In this document: positions 1-8,323 of the stretch, in pieces
How the letters are laid out: every line of letters starts with the position of its first letter
Numbering within the stretch: position 1 is the first letter of the stretch
Assembly (NCBI RefSeq): GCF_009741265.1
Contig: NZ_WOWL01000001.1
Location: 1,116,001 to 1,180,000, forward strand
DNA length: 64,000 nucleotides
Reading direction: 5' to 3'
Origin: Pseudarthrobacter sp. GA104
Lineage (GTDB): Bacteria > Actinomycetota > Actinomycetes > Actinomycetales > Micrococcaceae
Position numbers and translations under genes: made by a program
The notes under the pieces: generated by a model
Told to the model about the DNA's origin: nothing
The model's database searches: none
What the model saw: the letters and a program-made list of their open reading frames with translations, nothing else

Positions 1-2
1 TG

Positions 3-776
3 GTCCTCGCCCGGGCTCTCAACGCCATACTCTCCCAGTATGACGTGCGGATCTCCGACCCCCACGGCGGTGCCCAGAACAACGCAATCCCCGCGGACGC
101 CCAAAGCACCCTGCTCGTGCGGCCAGAGGACGCGGACGGCGTGCGCAAGGTCATTTTGGAGCTCGAGGGTGTGCTGCAGAATGAATACCGAGAGGCTGAG
201 CCCGGCCTGCGCCTTGAGCTGGTGCCGGCCGAGACTCCGGACCGGGTCTTCTCCCCCGCAGCGGCGGCACGCTTCGCCCGCTTGACGGCACTCATCCCGA
301 ACGGCGTGCTCAGCTGGAGCCTCACGGTTCCGGGAATCGTCGAGAGCTCCAACAACCTGGGCACGGTGCGCACCACTGCTAACGGCGCCCGGCTCATGTC
401 CACGATCACCGCGGCGGTAACTTCCCGCAAACACGAGATCCTGGACCGTGTCCGTGCGCTCGCCGCACTCGCCGGCGGCGGAGTGGCAGTCGAAGAGTAT
501 GGCCTTGACGCAGCGGAATTCCCCTATCGTCCGGACTCGCCGCTGCTGAGCGTGGCCCGCGGGGCATTCCGCGACGTGATGGGCCACGACGCCGAAGTCC
601 ACGTCTCCCAGTGCAGCCTCGAACTTGGCATGTTCAGCCAGAAGATCCCCGGGCTGGATATCATCTCGATCGGCACGGAACTTCATGATCTCCACTCCCC
701 CAAGGAGACCGTCAACCACACTTCGGTGACCCGCGTCTGGCCCTTGGTGAAGGAAGTCGTTTCCCGCCTGGGCTGA
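3..776 (+). CDS. pepD: Aminoacyl-histidine dipeptidase (PepD, M20 family), 3' part
   Basis: The gene enters from the left edge: the frame is open from base 3 and ends at TGA 776, giving about 257 C-terminal residues. PepD-type enzymes are cytosolic metal-dependent dipeptidases that cleave Xaa-His and other dipeptides. The visible part holds the dimerisation (lid) segment and the return to the catalytic domain. Landmarks are ESSNNLGTV near the middle and the C-terminal GTELHDLHSPKE, whose His is a metal ligand in the family. The catalytic N-terminal half lies outside the window, so the true start cannot be set. A GTG at 45 is only an internal codon. A strong hairpin terminator follows directly. 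Confidence 0.88.
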   Translation, partial: VLARALNAILSQYDVRISDPHGGAQNNAIPADAQSTLLVRPEDADGVRKVILELEGVLQNEYREAEPGLRLELVPAETPDRVFSPAAAARFARLTALIPNGVLSWSLTVPGIVESSNNLGTVRTTANGARLMSTITAAVTSRKHEILDRVRALAALAGGGVAVEEYGLDAAEFPYRPDSPLLSVARGAFRDVMGHDAEVHVSQCSLELGMFSQKIPGLDIISIGTELHDLHSPKETVNHTSVTRVWPLVKEVVSRLG

Positions 777-820
777 ACACGCGCGGGCGCCTGGAACCGG
801 GGAAACCCCCGGCCTGACGA

Positions 821-879
821 ACTGCTCCCCGGACGTCGTGGACTGAGAAACCCAGTCCGGCTCCCGGGGAGCAGTTTTT
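821..879 (+). terminator. Intrinsic terminator after pepD
   Basis: An 11-bp arm CTGCTCCCCGG pairs with CCGGGGAGCAG and is followed by TTTTT. A nested GGACTG/CAGTCC stem lies inside the loop. It starts about 45 bp after the pepD stop, so it ends the pepD transcript. Confidence 0.85.
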
Positions 880-1037
880 GTGCGCCGAGTACACCAGGAT
901 TTCACAACGCTGGATCGCCTCCGGCGACGTCATACCCGGGCAATGGGACCGGTTGGCCATTTATTGGTGCGGTTGACGAGATACCGGACGGACGGGAAGG
1001 CTCACGGTCCCCGGAGAGTTACGTCCTTATGCGGACG

Positions 1038-1728
1038 TCAGCCGATAATACGGGAAGTGGTCTGAAGCGCTGTGGTGGCCTGTTCGATGAAGCGTTGGAC
1101 TATGACCCTGGCCGGCAGGATCTTTCCGATCATGCCGGCCGACTGTCCCGTGAACGGGACGAACTGCTCCATGATCTGCTGCTGGACGGCGCACGTAATC
1201 TCTCCCCGAAGACGCGAAGCGTCCAGGGCCGCATCCGCGCGGTGGTCGATGAACGGCGTCTCGAGGGCCCGGGGAACAACGTCAAACGCGCCGCCACCGG
1301 GCTTACCGAAGATGTCATCCCACATGTCCACCTTCACAGCGCTCTGGGCACCCGCCGCCAAAATTGCGGATGGCCGGGGTTTGGCTGCTGCCCTCGTACT
1401 GGGTGCGACGAATGGTGGATAAACTTGGCGCCCTCATGCGCGATACCACCGGCGCATGCATCTCAAGAGCGATGTCGAAGGACTCGGGATGCTGTTGAAG
1501 CCAGGGCTGCGTGGAGTTGACCGCAAAAGGACGCTCGGTCAAAGTGCGCAGAACGGACAATTGGTGCCTCAGGTCCTCCGGTGACCGGCCCGCGCCGCCC
1601 AGGCTTCCCAGGGCTCCGCTGTTGGACACCGCAGCCGCCAGTTCGGCGCCGCTCCCGAAGGGTCCCATACCCGCCTGAACAACAGGGTGCTCAACCCCGA
1701 GCACTTCGTAAAAGGTCGTCCGCAGCAT
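1038..1728 (-). pseudogene. Nitronate monooxygenase (2-nitropropane dioxygenase) remnant
   Basis: Intact members are FMN-dependent TIM-barrel enzymes of about 330-360 residues that oxidise nitronates. The N-terminal piece, read from ATG 1728, has the family opening (GVEHPVVQAGMGPFGSG, then AVSNSGALGSLGG) and stays recognisable to about residue 85. The family's C-terminal end (VKVDMWDDIFGKPGGGAFDVVPRAL, LVPFTGQSAG-like FVPFTGQSAGMIGKILPA) appears further on in another reading frame, ending at 1038. The central FMN/phosphate-binding region is missing and only about 690 bp remain, so an internal deletion plus frame loss has killed the gene. Neither fragment is likely to fold alone. Confidence 0.8.
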
Positions 1729-1873
1729 GTCATTCCTCCCGAAGAAGCGTTAAGCACGCTCAAGGCCGGCACACCTGTTGCCGTGCCGGCAGTGCCATGT
1801 CTCCCCGAATGTCCTGAACTGCGGATATCAAATCTGGCGGCTTGAAGTAACGGCAACACCGTAAGCCACAAAA

Positions 1874-1917
1874 GATCGAGGGCCTGAGACCGGTGCAATA
1901 CCGTGCTCAGGCCCTCG
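1874..1917 (-). terminator. Intrinsic terminator of the catabolic operon
   Basis: A perfect 12-bp inverted repeat (CGAGGGCCTGAG at 1877-1888, CTCAGGCCCTCG at 1906-1917) is followed, read on the minus strand, by ATCTTTT. It lies about 90 bp beyond the stop of the last operon gene (2006). A weaker 8-bp hairpin (GCCGGCAC/GTGCCGGC, 1765-1790) lies further downstream. The rest of 1729-2005 holds no gene that I can see. Confidence 0.8.
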
Positions 1918-2005
1918 CAGCCCTAGGCTCCTGAGTTGTCCTGTCCAGCTTCCGGGACCATTGACCATTCCCTATCGGTGTGGCCTTGCCCCAGGTGGGT
2001 TCAGG

Positions 2006-2674
2006 TCAACTCGATTCGATGCTGTCCCGCACTGCGGCCAGGAAGCGCGCCCCCGTGGCACCGTCAATGGCCCGATGGTCGCACGTGAGGGTGAGCCGCG
2101 CGCGGGGCCTCCAGGCACCCTGCCCGTCGTCGGTCGGCACGAACTGCTGGCGCGTGGCGCCGACGGCGAGGATGGCAACCTGCGGGACGTTGAGGATGGC
2201 ATCGAAGCCGTCGATCCCCATCATGCCCAGGTTGGAGACGGTGAAGGTACCGTCCGTCACGTCGTCCATGGTGAGCTGGCCCTCGCGGGCGCGCTGGACG
2301 ATGTCCCGGCGCGCATTCGCCATACCGGCCAGGTCAAGCGACGCAGCGTCCTTGATGACGGGAACCACCAGCCCTGCCGGAGTGTCGACGGCCATGCCGA
2401 CGTTGATGCGCTCGAACCTGGTAACCGTCTCGTCGGCGTAGTGAGCGTTCAGGGCGGCGTGGTCACGCAGCGCTGCCGCGCAGGCGGCGAGGATGGCATC
2501 CGTGACCGTGGCGCCGGGGCTGCGCTCCTTCACGCGGAGCGCAGCCCCCATGTCCGCCTCAACGGCAAGGTGGAAAGCAGGGGCCTCCCACGCGGCCACC
2601 ATGCGCCGCGCAGCAGTCCGCCTGATTCCCTTGAGCGGGACGACAGTCCTGCCCTCTTCCTCGATCGCCGTCAC
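2006..2674 (-). CDS. Stand-alone 2-oxoacid dehydrogenase acyltransferase (E2) catalytic domain
   Basis: It encodes the CoA-dependent acyltransferase domain that moves an acyl group from lipoyl-lysine to CoA in pyruvate/acetoin-type dehydrogenase complexes. The active-site motif DHRAIDG lies near the C-terminus, and family landmarks GLVVPVIKDA and TFTVSNLGMMGIDGFDAILN are intact. The usual N-terminal lipoyl and peripheral-subunit-binding domains are absent: the frame opens straight into PLKGIRRTAARRM. I chose GTG 2674, which overlaps the preceding aldolase stop (GTGA), giving 222 aa. Longer readings would run into the aldolase gene. The lipoyl domain is supplied separately at 3562-3804, so this is a split E2. 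It is the last gene of the operon. Confidence 0.85.
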   Translation of the reverse strand: MTAIEEEGRTVVPLKGIRRTAARRMVAAWEAPAFHLAVEADMGAALRVKERSPGATVTDAILAACAAALRDHAALNAHYADETVTRFERINVGMAVDTPAGLVVPVIKDAASLDLAGMANARRDIVQRAREGQLTMDDVTDGTFTVSNLGMMGIDGFDAILNVPQVAILAVGATRQQFVPTDDGQGAWRPRARLTLTCDHRAIDGATGARFLAAVRDSIESS

Positions 2675-3534
2675 CGCTTTGCCTGAACCAGGCCGCGGGC
2701 CTTTCCGGCGCAACCGTACAGCTCCATCTTCTCGATGGTCGCTTGGATCATCCGTTCCCGGCCCTCCGCCATCGCGTCCTCCAGCTGGCGGTCGCCCTGC
2801 GACCAAACGGCTTCGATGCCTGAACGGAACGCCAGGCGCAGGTCCGTATCTGCATTGAACTTATGCACACCGGCGGCCATGGCAGCCCGGATCTCGTCAT
2901 CCGGGACGCCTGAGGCGCCATGGAGGACCAGCGGGATGTTCACGGCGGCCTCGATCTCCTTGACCCTCTGGATGTCCAGGGGCTGCGCTGTCGCAAGCGG
3001 AACACCGTGCACGATCCCCACGGAAATAGCGAGGAAGTCAACGCCCGTCTCCGCAACGAAACGCTCGGCTTCGGCAACATTGGTGTAGTAGGACTGCCAG
3101 TCGACCTGCTGGTCGGCGTCGGGAATCTTTCCCAGCTCGGCCTCGACGGGGATGCCGAAGGAGTGCGCTACCTCGACGACCTTCCGCGTGGTGCGGATGT
3201 TCTCCTCGAACGGAAGGTGGGCGCCGTCGTACATGATGGATGTGAATCCAAGCTTGATGGCCTCAAAGACTTCCTCCCACGGCCCGTGGTCCAGGTGGAT
3301 CACATATTCGGCCTCGGACTCCTCGGCGATGCGGCGCGTCATCTCGTAGGCCTTCTTGAGCCCCATGTGGGGCACGATGGCCCGGCCCACCTGGAGGAAA
3401 ACCGGAGACTTGGCGCGTTCGGCGGCCTTGACGAGCGCTTCAGTGGTCTCCTCGTTGTGCATATTGAAGGCACCGACAGCGTAAGAGCCCTCGGACGCGT
3501 CCTTGATGATCTGGCGTGGATCGACCTGTGGCAT
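2671..3534 (-). CDS. Class II (Zn-dependent) fructose-bisphosphate-aldolase-family aldolase
   Basis: 287 aa. The class II aldolase fold carries out a zinc-dependent retro-aldol cleavage, normally of a ketose phosphate to DHAP plus an aldehyde. Visible landmarks are the HLDHG motif (catalytic Asp82, zinc His83), the second metal His in GIVHG (about 177), the third in LVLHGASG (about 205), and the phosphate-binding KFNADTDLR near 226-233. Canonical enzymes read IGTAHG around the second His. Here it is SVGIVHG, so the substrate probably differs from fructose 1,6-bisphosphate. The gene sits between the lipoyl protein and the E2 gene and is translationally coupled to E2, which suggests that its product feeds the E1/E2 complex. 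Confidence 0.85.
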   Translation of the reverse strand: MPQVDPRQIIKDASEGSYAVGAFNMHNEETTEALVKAAERAKSPVFLQVGRAIVPHMGLKKAYEMTRRIAEESEAEYVIHLDHGPWEEVFEAIKLGFTSIMYDGAHLPFEENIRTTRKVVEVAHSFGIPVEAELGKIPDADQQVDWQSYYTNVAEAERFVAETGVDFLAISVGIVHGVPLATAQPLDIQRVKEIEAAVNIPLVLHGASGVPDDEIRAAMAAGVHKFNADTDLRLAFRSGIEAVWSQGDRQLEDAMAEGRERMIQATIEKMELYGCAGKARGLVQAKR

Positions 3535-3561
3535 AACCGTTCCCTTTCCTGCCCTGGACCG

Positions 3562-3804
3562 TCAGGCGGTCTCGATGTAGGCGATCACGCTTCGGACATC
3601 GACCGTTTCGCCTTCGGGGACGACGATTTCGGCCAGGACGCCGGAGGCGGAGGACTCGAGGGTCTCCTCGACTTTCTCGGCCTCGACCTCGGCCAGCGGC
3701 TCGTCCTCGGTTACGGTGTCGCCGACGTTCTTCAGCCAGGTGGCGATGGTGCCTTCGCTCATGCCCATTCCCCACTGGGGCAGCAGGACCTCAACTTTTG
3801 CCAT
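3562..3804 (-). CDS. Free-standing lipoyl-domain protein
   Basis: 80 aa, a single biotinyl/lipoyl attachment domain. It would serve as the swinging-arm carrier between the E1 and E2 active sites. Lys44 in EAEKVEETLES sits at the tip of the predicted hairpin where lipoate is attached in the family (commonly ETDKA or EADKV). The domain opens with the typical LPQWGMGMSEGTI. The start ATG 3804 has an AAGGAG ribosome site 7 bases upstream. In standard complexes this domain is fused to E2. Here it is separate, encoded between E1 beta and the aldolase. Confidence 0.88.
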   Translation of the reverse strand: MAKVEVLLPQWGMGMSEGTIATWLKNVGDTVTEDEPLAEVEAEKVEETLESSASGVLAEIVVPEGETVDVRSVIAYIETA

Positions 3805-3839
3805 GTTCTTTCTCCTTGCTTCGGTGTTCTTTAGGGGTG

Positions 3840-4886
3840 TCACATGCGCGGTGCGGGCGATGTGAGTTCGTTGTTCAGGGTGTTCGCCATCAAGCCCGTG
3901 ATACGGCGGACGGCGTCCTCGATCTTTGTCCGGTTCGGGTAGAGCTGCTTCTCGAGGGCGGGGCTGAACGGGATCTGGGTATCGGGGGTGGTCACCCGGA
4001 TGATGGGGGCCCGGAGGGACTCGAAGGCCTCCTCGGCCACGATGGCCGAGATCTCCGCCGCAGCGGAGCAAGTGCGGTGGGCCGGATCGGCGATGACCAG
4101 CCGGCCGGTGCGCTGGACGGACCGGATGACTGCTTCGGTGTCGAACGGGACGAGGGTGCGCGGGTCGATGACCTCGACCGAGACGCCCTCCCCGGCCAGG
4201 GTTTCGGCAGCCGCGAGGGCTTCCGGGACGGCGCTGGAAATCGCGACGACGGTGACGTCATCGCCGGTCCGGGCCACGTTGGCCTGGCCGAACGGGATGC
4301 GGTATTCCTCCTCCGGGACCTCGCCCTTGCTGCCCCACAGCATGCAGGCTTCGAAGGTCAGGACGGGGTCATCGGAATCCACCGCGCTGCGGAGCAGGCC
4401 TTTCGCGTCGTACGGGTTGGACGGGACGATGATCTTCAGCCCGGGGACGTTCATGAACATCGGGTACGGCCGGTCGGAGTGGTGCGCGCCGGTGTTTAGC
4501 CCGTAGAACATCGCTGAGCGGAACACCACGGGGATGGACGCCTGGCCGCCGAACATGTAGCGGTTCTTGGCGGCCTGGTTCACGAACTGGTCCATCGCCA
4601 TGTACAGGAAGCTCGAGTACGACAGGTCGACGATCGGGCGCAGGCCGGTCATCGCGGCGCCGATCGCGGCGCCGACGATGACTTCCTCGGAGATCGGGGT
4701 GTTGCGGATGCGGTTGGCCCCGAACATCTCCAGGAAGTCGCCCTTGTCCTTGCGGGACTTGCCGGCGCCGGTGGTGCCGTAGACGTTGGCTTCGACGTCC
4801 TCGCCAATAATGACGACCCGATCGTCGGCCTCCATGGCCTCGCGCTGGGCGGCGCCGATGGCACCAAGGTAGCTCATGACAGTCAT
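3840..4886 (-). CDS. TPP-dependent 2-oxoacid/acetoin dehydrogenase E1 beta subunit
   Basis: 348 aa, usual length for the family. With E1 alpha it forms the thiamine-diphosphate decarboxylase or cleavage component of a pyruvate-, branched-chain- or acetoin-type complex. Family landmarks are GEDVEANVYGTTG, the NTPISEEVIVGAAIGAA stretch, PIVDLSYSSFLYMAMDQ and the C-terminal VIDPRTLVPFDTEAV. The ATG overlaps the end of E1 alpha by four bases (ATGA), so translation is coupled. The neighbouring aldolase and kinase genes argue against housekeeping pyruvate dehydrogenase and for a role in dissimilating a specific carbon source. No E3 (lipoamide dehydrogenase) gene is present nearby. Confidence 0.88.
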   Translation of the reverse strand: MTVMSYLGAIGAAQREAMEADDRVVIIGEDVEANVYGTTGAGKSRKDKGDFLEMFGANRIRNTPISEEVIVGAAIGAAMTGLRPIVDLSYSSFLYMAMDQFVNQAAKNRYMFGGQASIPVVFRSAMFYGLNTGAHHSDRPYPMFMNVPGLKIIVPSNPYDAKGLLRSAVDSDDPVLTFEACMLWGSKGEVPEEEYRIPFGQANVARTGDDVTVVAISSAVPEALAAAETLAGEGVSVEVIDPRTLVPFDTEAVIRSVQRTGRLVIADPAHRTCSAAAEISAIVAEEAFESLRAPIIRVTTPDTQIPFSPALEKQLYPNRTKIEDAVRRITGLMANTLNNELTSPAPRM

Positions 4887-5869
4887 GCGATTGCTCCGAT
4901 CGGCTCGGTGTAGAGGTCTTTGAAGGCGACGCTGGGGTCGGGGTAGGGGCTCTCGTCCGTGAACCGCACGGCCTCGTCGACCTCGGCGAGGACTTCGGCC
5001 TCCAGGGCGTCGAGTTCCTCCGCTGTGGCGATCCCCTCCCTCTCAAGGTGCCGCCGGAACAGCACAATTGGGTCCCGCTCGACCCAGGCCGCCTTTTCTT
5101 CCGCATTGCGGTAGTCGGTGCCAAGACGCAGCCCCTCGGAGTGCTCGTTGAACCGGTACGTGACCACTTCCACGAGGGAAGGGCCTTCTCCCCGGCGTGC
5201 GCGTTCGACGGCCGTCGTGACCGCCTCGAACACCGCGAGCACGTCCTGGCCGTCCTCCACCCGGACACCAGGCATCCCGAAGCCGGCGGCACGGTCCGCG
5301 ATCACCCCGGAAGTCACTGTGTGGGCGGGGGTGGACAGCGCGTACTGGTTGTTCTCGCACAGGAAGACCACCGGCAGGTCCCACACGCCGGAGATATTCA
5401 TGGCCTCGTACAGGCACCCCTGGTTCGCTGCGCCGTCGCCGAAGAACGCAAGGGACACTTTGCCGTTGCCCAGCACCTTGCTCGAGAGCGCAGCACCGGT
5501 GGCGATCGGAATCGACGAGCCCACGATGCCGGACTCGCCCAGGCTCCCGACGGCGAAGTCGGCCAGGTGCAGCGACCCGCCCTTGCCCTGGCAGACGCCC
5601 GTGGCCTTGCCCACGAGCTCGGCCATGAGCGGTCCCAGCGGGGAACCCTTGCCGATCGGATGGCCGTGGCTTCGGTGGTTACCGGACATGTAGTCCCCGT
5701 CCCCGAGTGCCATGCAGGCACCGACAACCTGGGCCTCCTGCCCGATGCTGGTGTGCACGGTGCCAGGGATCTTGCCGCGCTTGACCATGAGTGAGGCCCG
5801 CTCGTCAAAACGGCGGATCCGCAGCATGCGCCGCTGCATCTCCAGCAAATTCTGCGATGAAAGATCCAT
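4883..5869 (-). CDS. TPP-dependent 2-oxoacid/acetoin dehydrogenase E1 alpha subunit
   Basis: 328 aa. It contains the TPP/magnesium motif GDGAANQG (about residues 144-151) closing with ENNQYA (172-177), plus GSSIPIATGAALSS and the RSHGHPIGKG loop. These are typical of acetoin/pyruvate dehydrogenase alpha subunits. A GTG lies at 5872, but the AAGGAG ribosome site is 5 bases from ATG 5869 and only 2 from the GTG, so I chose the ATG. It is the first gene of the downstream transcription unit and sits 22 bp from the shared operator element at 5891-5923. Substrate specificity (pyruvate, acetoin or another diketone) cannot be read from these motifs. Confidence 0.88.
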   Translation of the reverse strand: MDLSSQNLLEMQRRMLRIRRFDERASLMVKRGKIPGTVHTSIGQEAQVVGACMALGDGDYMSGNHRSHGHPIGKGSPLGPLMAELVGKATGVCQGKGGSLHLADFAVGSLGESGIVGSSIPIATGAALSSKVLGNGKVSLAFFGDGAANQGCLYEAMNISGVWDLPVVFLCENNQYALSTPAHTVTSGVIADRAAGFGMPGVRVEDGQDVLAVFEAVTTAVERARRGEGPSLVEVVTYRFNEHSEGLRLGTDYRNAEEKAAWVERDPIVLFRRHLEREGIATAEELDALEAEVLAEVDEAVRFTDESPYPDPSVAFKDLYTEPIGAIA

Positions 5870-5890
5870 CACGGCTCCTTTCTGAGTAAA

Positions 5891-5923
5891 TATTCAAGGT
5901 ATGAATTCTAATTCTATTGATGG
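5891..5923 (-). promoter_or_regulatory. Operator/promoter element P1, shared with P2
   Basis: A 33-bp AT-rich stretch (plus strand: TATTCAAGG, then the imperfect palindrome ATGAATTCTAATTCTAT at 5901-5917, then TGATGG). The same layout recurs at 13475-13506 upstream of the transporter unit, including the identical flank TGATGG and a 17-bp palindrome at the same place. Conservation between two promoters of one locus marks it as a regulator site. The regulator itself is not encoded nearby. Confidence 0.65.
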
Positions 5924-5974
5924 GTAGCCGAACTGGCAAGAGCCCGATCCGCCATAAGTGCCTGCTTCGCCTGT

Positions 5975-6811
5975 TCAGGAGCCCCGGAAGGGCTCCAGAA
6001 GTGCATCGATACGCGGCAGCACCACCGTCGGCCGCCGCTCAGGGGGCAGCAGCCCCGCCATCTCCGCCGTGGCCTCGCCTGTGAGGACGAGGGCCGAATC
6101 CATGCCGGCGTCCACCGCCATGGCGATGTCTGTCTGGAGCCGGTCCCCCACCATGACGCAGTCCGATCCGGAAAGCCCCAGGACGTCCAGCGCTGTCTGC
6201 AGCATGACTCCGGCCGGCTTTCCCACGTTGGCCTCGCACCGCACTCCAGTGCATGCCTCGATCGCGGCGATCACCGCCGCGGCGTCCGGCTCCCCCCGGC
6301 CCATCGGCATCGGACAGTAGGCATCCGGGTTCGTCGCCACCAGGCGGGCCCGCCGGTGCTGCCAGAGGGCGTCAAAGGCGATCTGGAGCTTGCGGTAGTC
6401 GAAGCCGCGGTCATAGCTCGCGACGACGACGTCAATGTCCCGGGGATCCTCGGTTACCCGGAAACCGGCCGAACGGATGGCCTGTTGGAGCGGCTCTTCG
6501 CCGATGACGAAGACCCCCGCTCCGGGGGCTTCCTTGCGCAGCCACGCGGCGATCGTGACCAGCGGGTTCACGATCCGGTCAACCGGGGTTGGCAGGCCCA
6601 GCCGGGTCAGCTTGTCCGCGTACATCTGCGGGTTCTTGGTGGGGTTATTGGAGAGGAACAGGGTCTCGCGTCCGGCGTCCCGCAGCCCGTGCACCAGCTC
6701 CGCGGCACCCGGGAGCAACTCGTCGCCCAGGTAGATCGTGCCGTCCAGGTCGAAGAGGTAGCCGGCGTAGGCTCTCACGGGCCTGGACGTAAGGTTCGTT
6801 GCAGCAGTCAT
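5975..6811 (-). CDS. HAD-superfamily phosphatase (NagD-like)
   Basis: 278 aa. This is a haloacid-dehalogenase-fold phosphatase of the NagD/PGP type, predicted to dephosphorylate a small sugar or polyol phosphate. The nucleophile motif DLDGTIYLG is at residues 21-29, motif II is in LFLSNNPTKN, and the C-terminal metal motif is in VMVGDRLQTDI. The C2 cap is present (NPDAYCPMPMGRGEPDAAA). ATG 6811 overlaps the kinase stop (ATGA), so the two genes are coupled. A small hairpin (GGAGCCC/GGGCTCC, 5978-5996) overlaps its last codons. A phosphatase beside a kinase of the same pathway may relieve accumulation of a phosphorylated intermediate or act on a later one. Confidence 0.82.
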   Translation of the reverse strand: MTAATNLTSRPVRAYAGYLFDLDGTIYLGDELLPGAAELVHGLRDAGRETLFLSNNPTKNPQMYADKLTRLGLPTPVDRIVNPLVTIAAWLRKEAPGAGVFVIGEEPLQQAIRSAGFRVTEDPRDIDVVVASYDRGFDYRKLQIAFDALWQHRRARLVATNPDAYCPMPMGRGEPDAAAVIAAIEACTGVRCEANVGKPAGVMLQTALDVLGLSGSDCVMVGDRLQTDIAMAVDAGMDSALVLTGEATAEMAGLLPPERRPTVVLPRIDALLEPFRGS

Positions 6812-8319
6812 CGTGTTGCCTCCGCGAGCTTGGCGAAGACAGCCCGGTTGGCCGGATAAATATCGCGGTAGACGTCGTAGAGCCGGTCGTACGCTGCGGC
6901 CGCGGTGGGTTGGGGCTGGTAGGACAGCCCTGTTCCGCTCATGGCCTTCGCGGCGGAGGCCACGGAATCGTGGATGCCCGCGGCGGCCGCGGCCAGCATC
7001 CCCGCACCAAGGCAGGTGCTCTCCGGATCGCGCACCACAGAGACGCTGCGCTGCATGACGTCGGCGATAATCTGGCACCATACCGGGCTGCGGGAGCCGC
7101 CGCCCAGGGCGATCACTTCGGCCACGGGCTCCGCCAGGGCCTTCTCCGCCCCGGTGGTCAGGAGCCGCTGTTCGAAAGCGAGGCCCTCGAGCAGTGCCCG
7201 GTACACGTGTGCCTTGCCATGAATGCCCGTGAGGCCCAGCAGCGCACCGCGCGCGTTATGGTCCCAGTACGGAGTGAGGGCACCGGTCCAGTACGGCAAG
7301 GCCAGCAGGCCCTCCGAACCGGGGGGAAGAGCCGCCGCGGCGGTTTCAAGGACCTGCTCGGGGCTCAGCCCCAGGCCGAGGCTCTGGGCGTCGATCCCCG
7401 AGAATCTCTCGATGAACCAGCCCAGGTTGATGGTGCCTCCGCCGATGAAGGTTTCCAGGGTATAGGCACCGGGAACAGCTGCGGAGAGCGTCCGGTATTC
7501 GCGTGCATAGGAATAATGGTCGGAGAACGTCCCCGACACGATCCCGCTGCCGAGGTTAAGGTAGGCCCGGCCGCCCGAGGTTGCCCCGGCACCCAACTGT
7601 GCGCATTGCCCGTCCCCTGCGCCGGCCACGACGGCGACTCCCGACGGCAGGCCAAGGCGCGCGGCGGCGTCGTCCGTGAGATTGCCCAAGAGGCTGCCGG
7701 GCGGCCGGAGTTCACTGAGCTGCCTGCGGTCAAGGCCCACCGCGGTGACCAGTCCGTCGTCGTAATCGAAGGTGGACATGTCCACCAGGCCGAGCGGATC
7801 CGCCGAGGCCCAGGAAGTGAGCCAGGCGCCGGTGAGGCGGTGAACCAGGAACCCATGAACGTCCACCACCTTGCCGATGCGTGAGACCGTGTCAGGTTCA
7901 TGGGCCTGGAGCCAGTGGAGCTTGTACCAGGCCGGGGTCGGGTTGGCGGGCTTGCCGGTGAGGCGGTGGACGTCTTCCGTGCCGAAGGTGGAGACCTCCT
8001 CGGTGGCACGGGTGTCAAGCCACAGCATGGCCGGCCGGAGCGGGATGCCCTCGTCATCGAGGCACACGAAGCTCTCGCGCTGATGGGTGATGCAGATGGC
8101 GCCGATCCGGGAGGTGTCCACGGTCTGGGCTGCCCGCCGGATCGCTTCAGCGGAGGCGGTCCACCAGTCCTCTGCGTTCTGTTCCCCCCACCCCGGACGG
8201 GGCTGGCTGAGGCCGAAGGCGCAGCGCGCCTGCGAGAGTGCCTCGCCGCGGGCGTTCCAGACGACGGCTTTGGCGGCCGTGGTGGAGCAGTCGACGCCGA
8301 TCACATAGTCGCGCAGCAT
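6808..8319 (-). CDS. FGGY-family carbohydrate/polyol kinase
   Basis: 503 aa, normal for xylulo-/glycerol-/erythritol-kinase relatives. It should phosphorylate the imported sugar or polyol with ATP. The N-terminal phosphate loop reads GVDCSTTAAKAVV (residues 8-20), followed by GWGEQNAEDWW. The C-terminal half has the adenosine-binding VIALGGGSRSPVWCQIIADVM. ATG 8319 follows the dehydrogenase stop by 4 bases, and the gene overlaps the HAD gene. Its position between a polyol-phosphate-dehydrogenase-like enzyme and the importer argues for a polyol substrate. Family membership alone does not settle which one. Confidence 0.86.
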   Translation of the reverse strand: MLRDYVIGVDCSTTAAKAVVWNARGEALSQARCAFGLSQPRPGWGEQNAEDWWTASAEAIRRAAQTVDTSRIGAICITHQRESFVCLDDEGIPLRPAMLWLDTRATEEVSTFGTEDVHRLTGKPANPTPAWYKLHWLQAHEPDTVSRIGKVVDVHGFLVHRLTGAWLTSWASADPLGLVDMSTFDYDDGLVTAVGLDRRQLSELRPPGSLLGNLTDDAAARLGLPSGVAVVAGAGDGQCAQLGAGATSGGRAYLNLGSGIVSGTFSDHYSYAREYRTLSAAVPGAYTLETFIGGGTINLGWFIERFSGIDAQSLGLGLSPEQVLETAAAALPPGSEGLLALPYWTGALTPYWDHNARGALLGLTGIHGKAHVYRALLEGLAFEQRLLTTGAEKALAEPVAEVIALGGGSRSPVWCQIIADVMQRSVSVVRDPESTCLGAGMLAAAAAGIHDSVASAAKAMSGTGLSYQPQPTAAAAYDRLYDVYRDIYPANRAVFAKLAEATR

Positions 8320-8323
8320 GGCT

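Noticed and set aside
1029..1520. Open frames on the plus strand across the nitronate monooxygenase remnant
   Set aside because: The minus strand carries recognisable protein homology; the plus frames do not.
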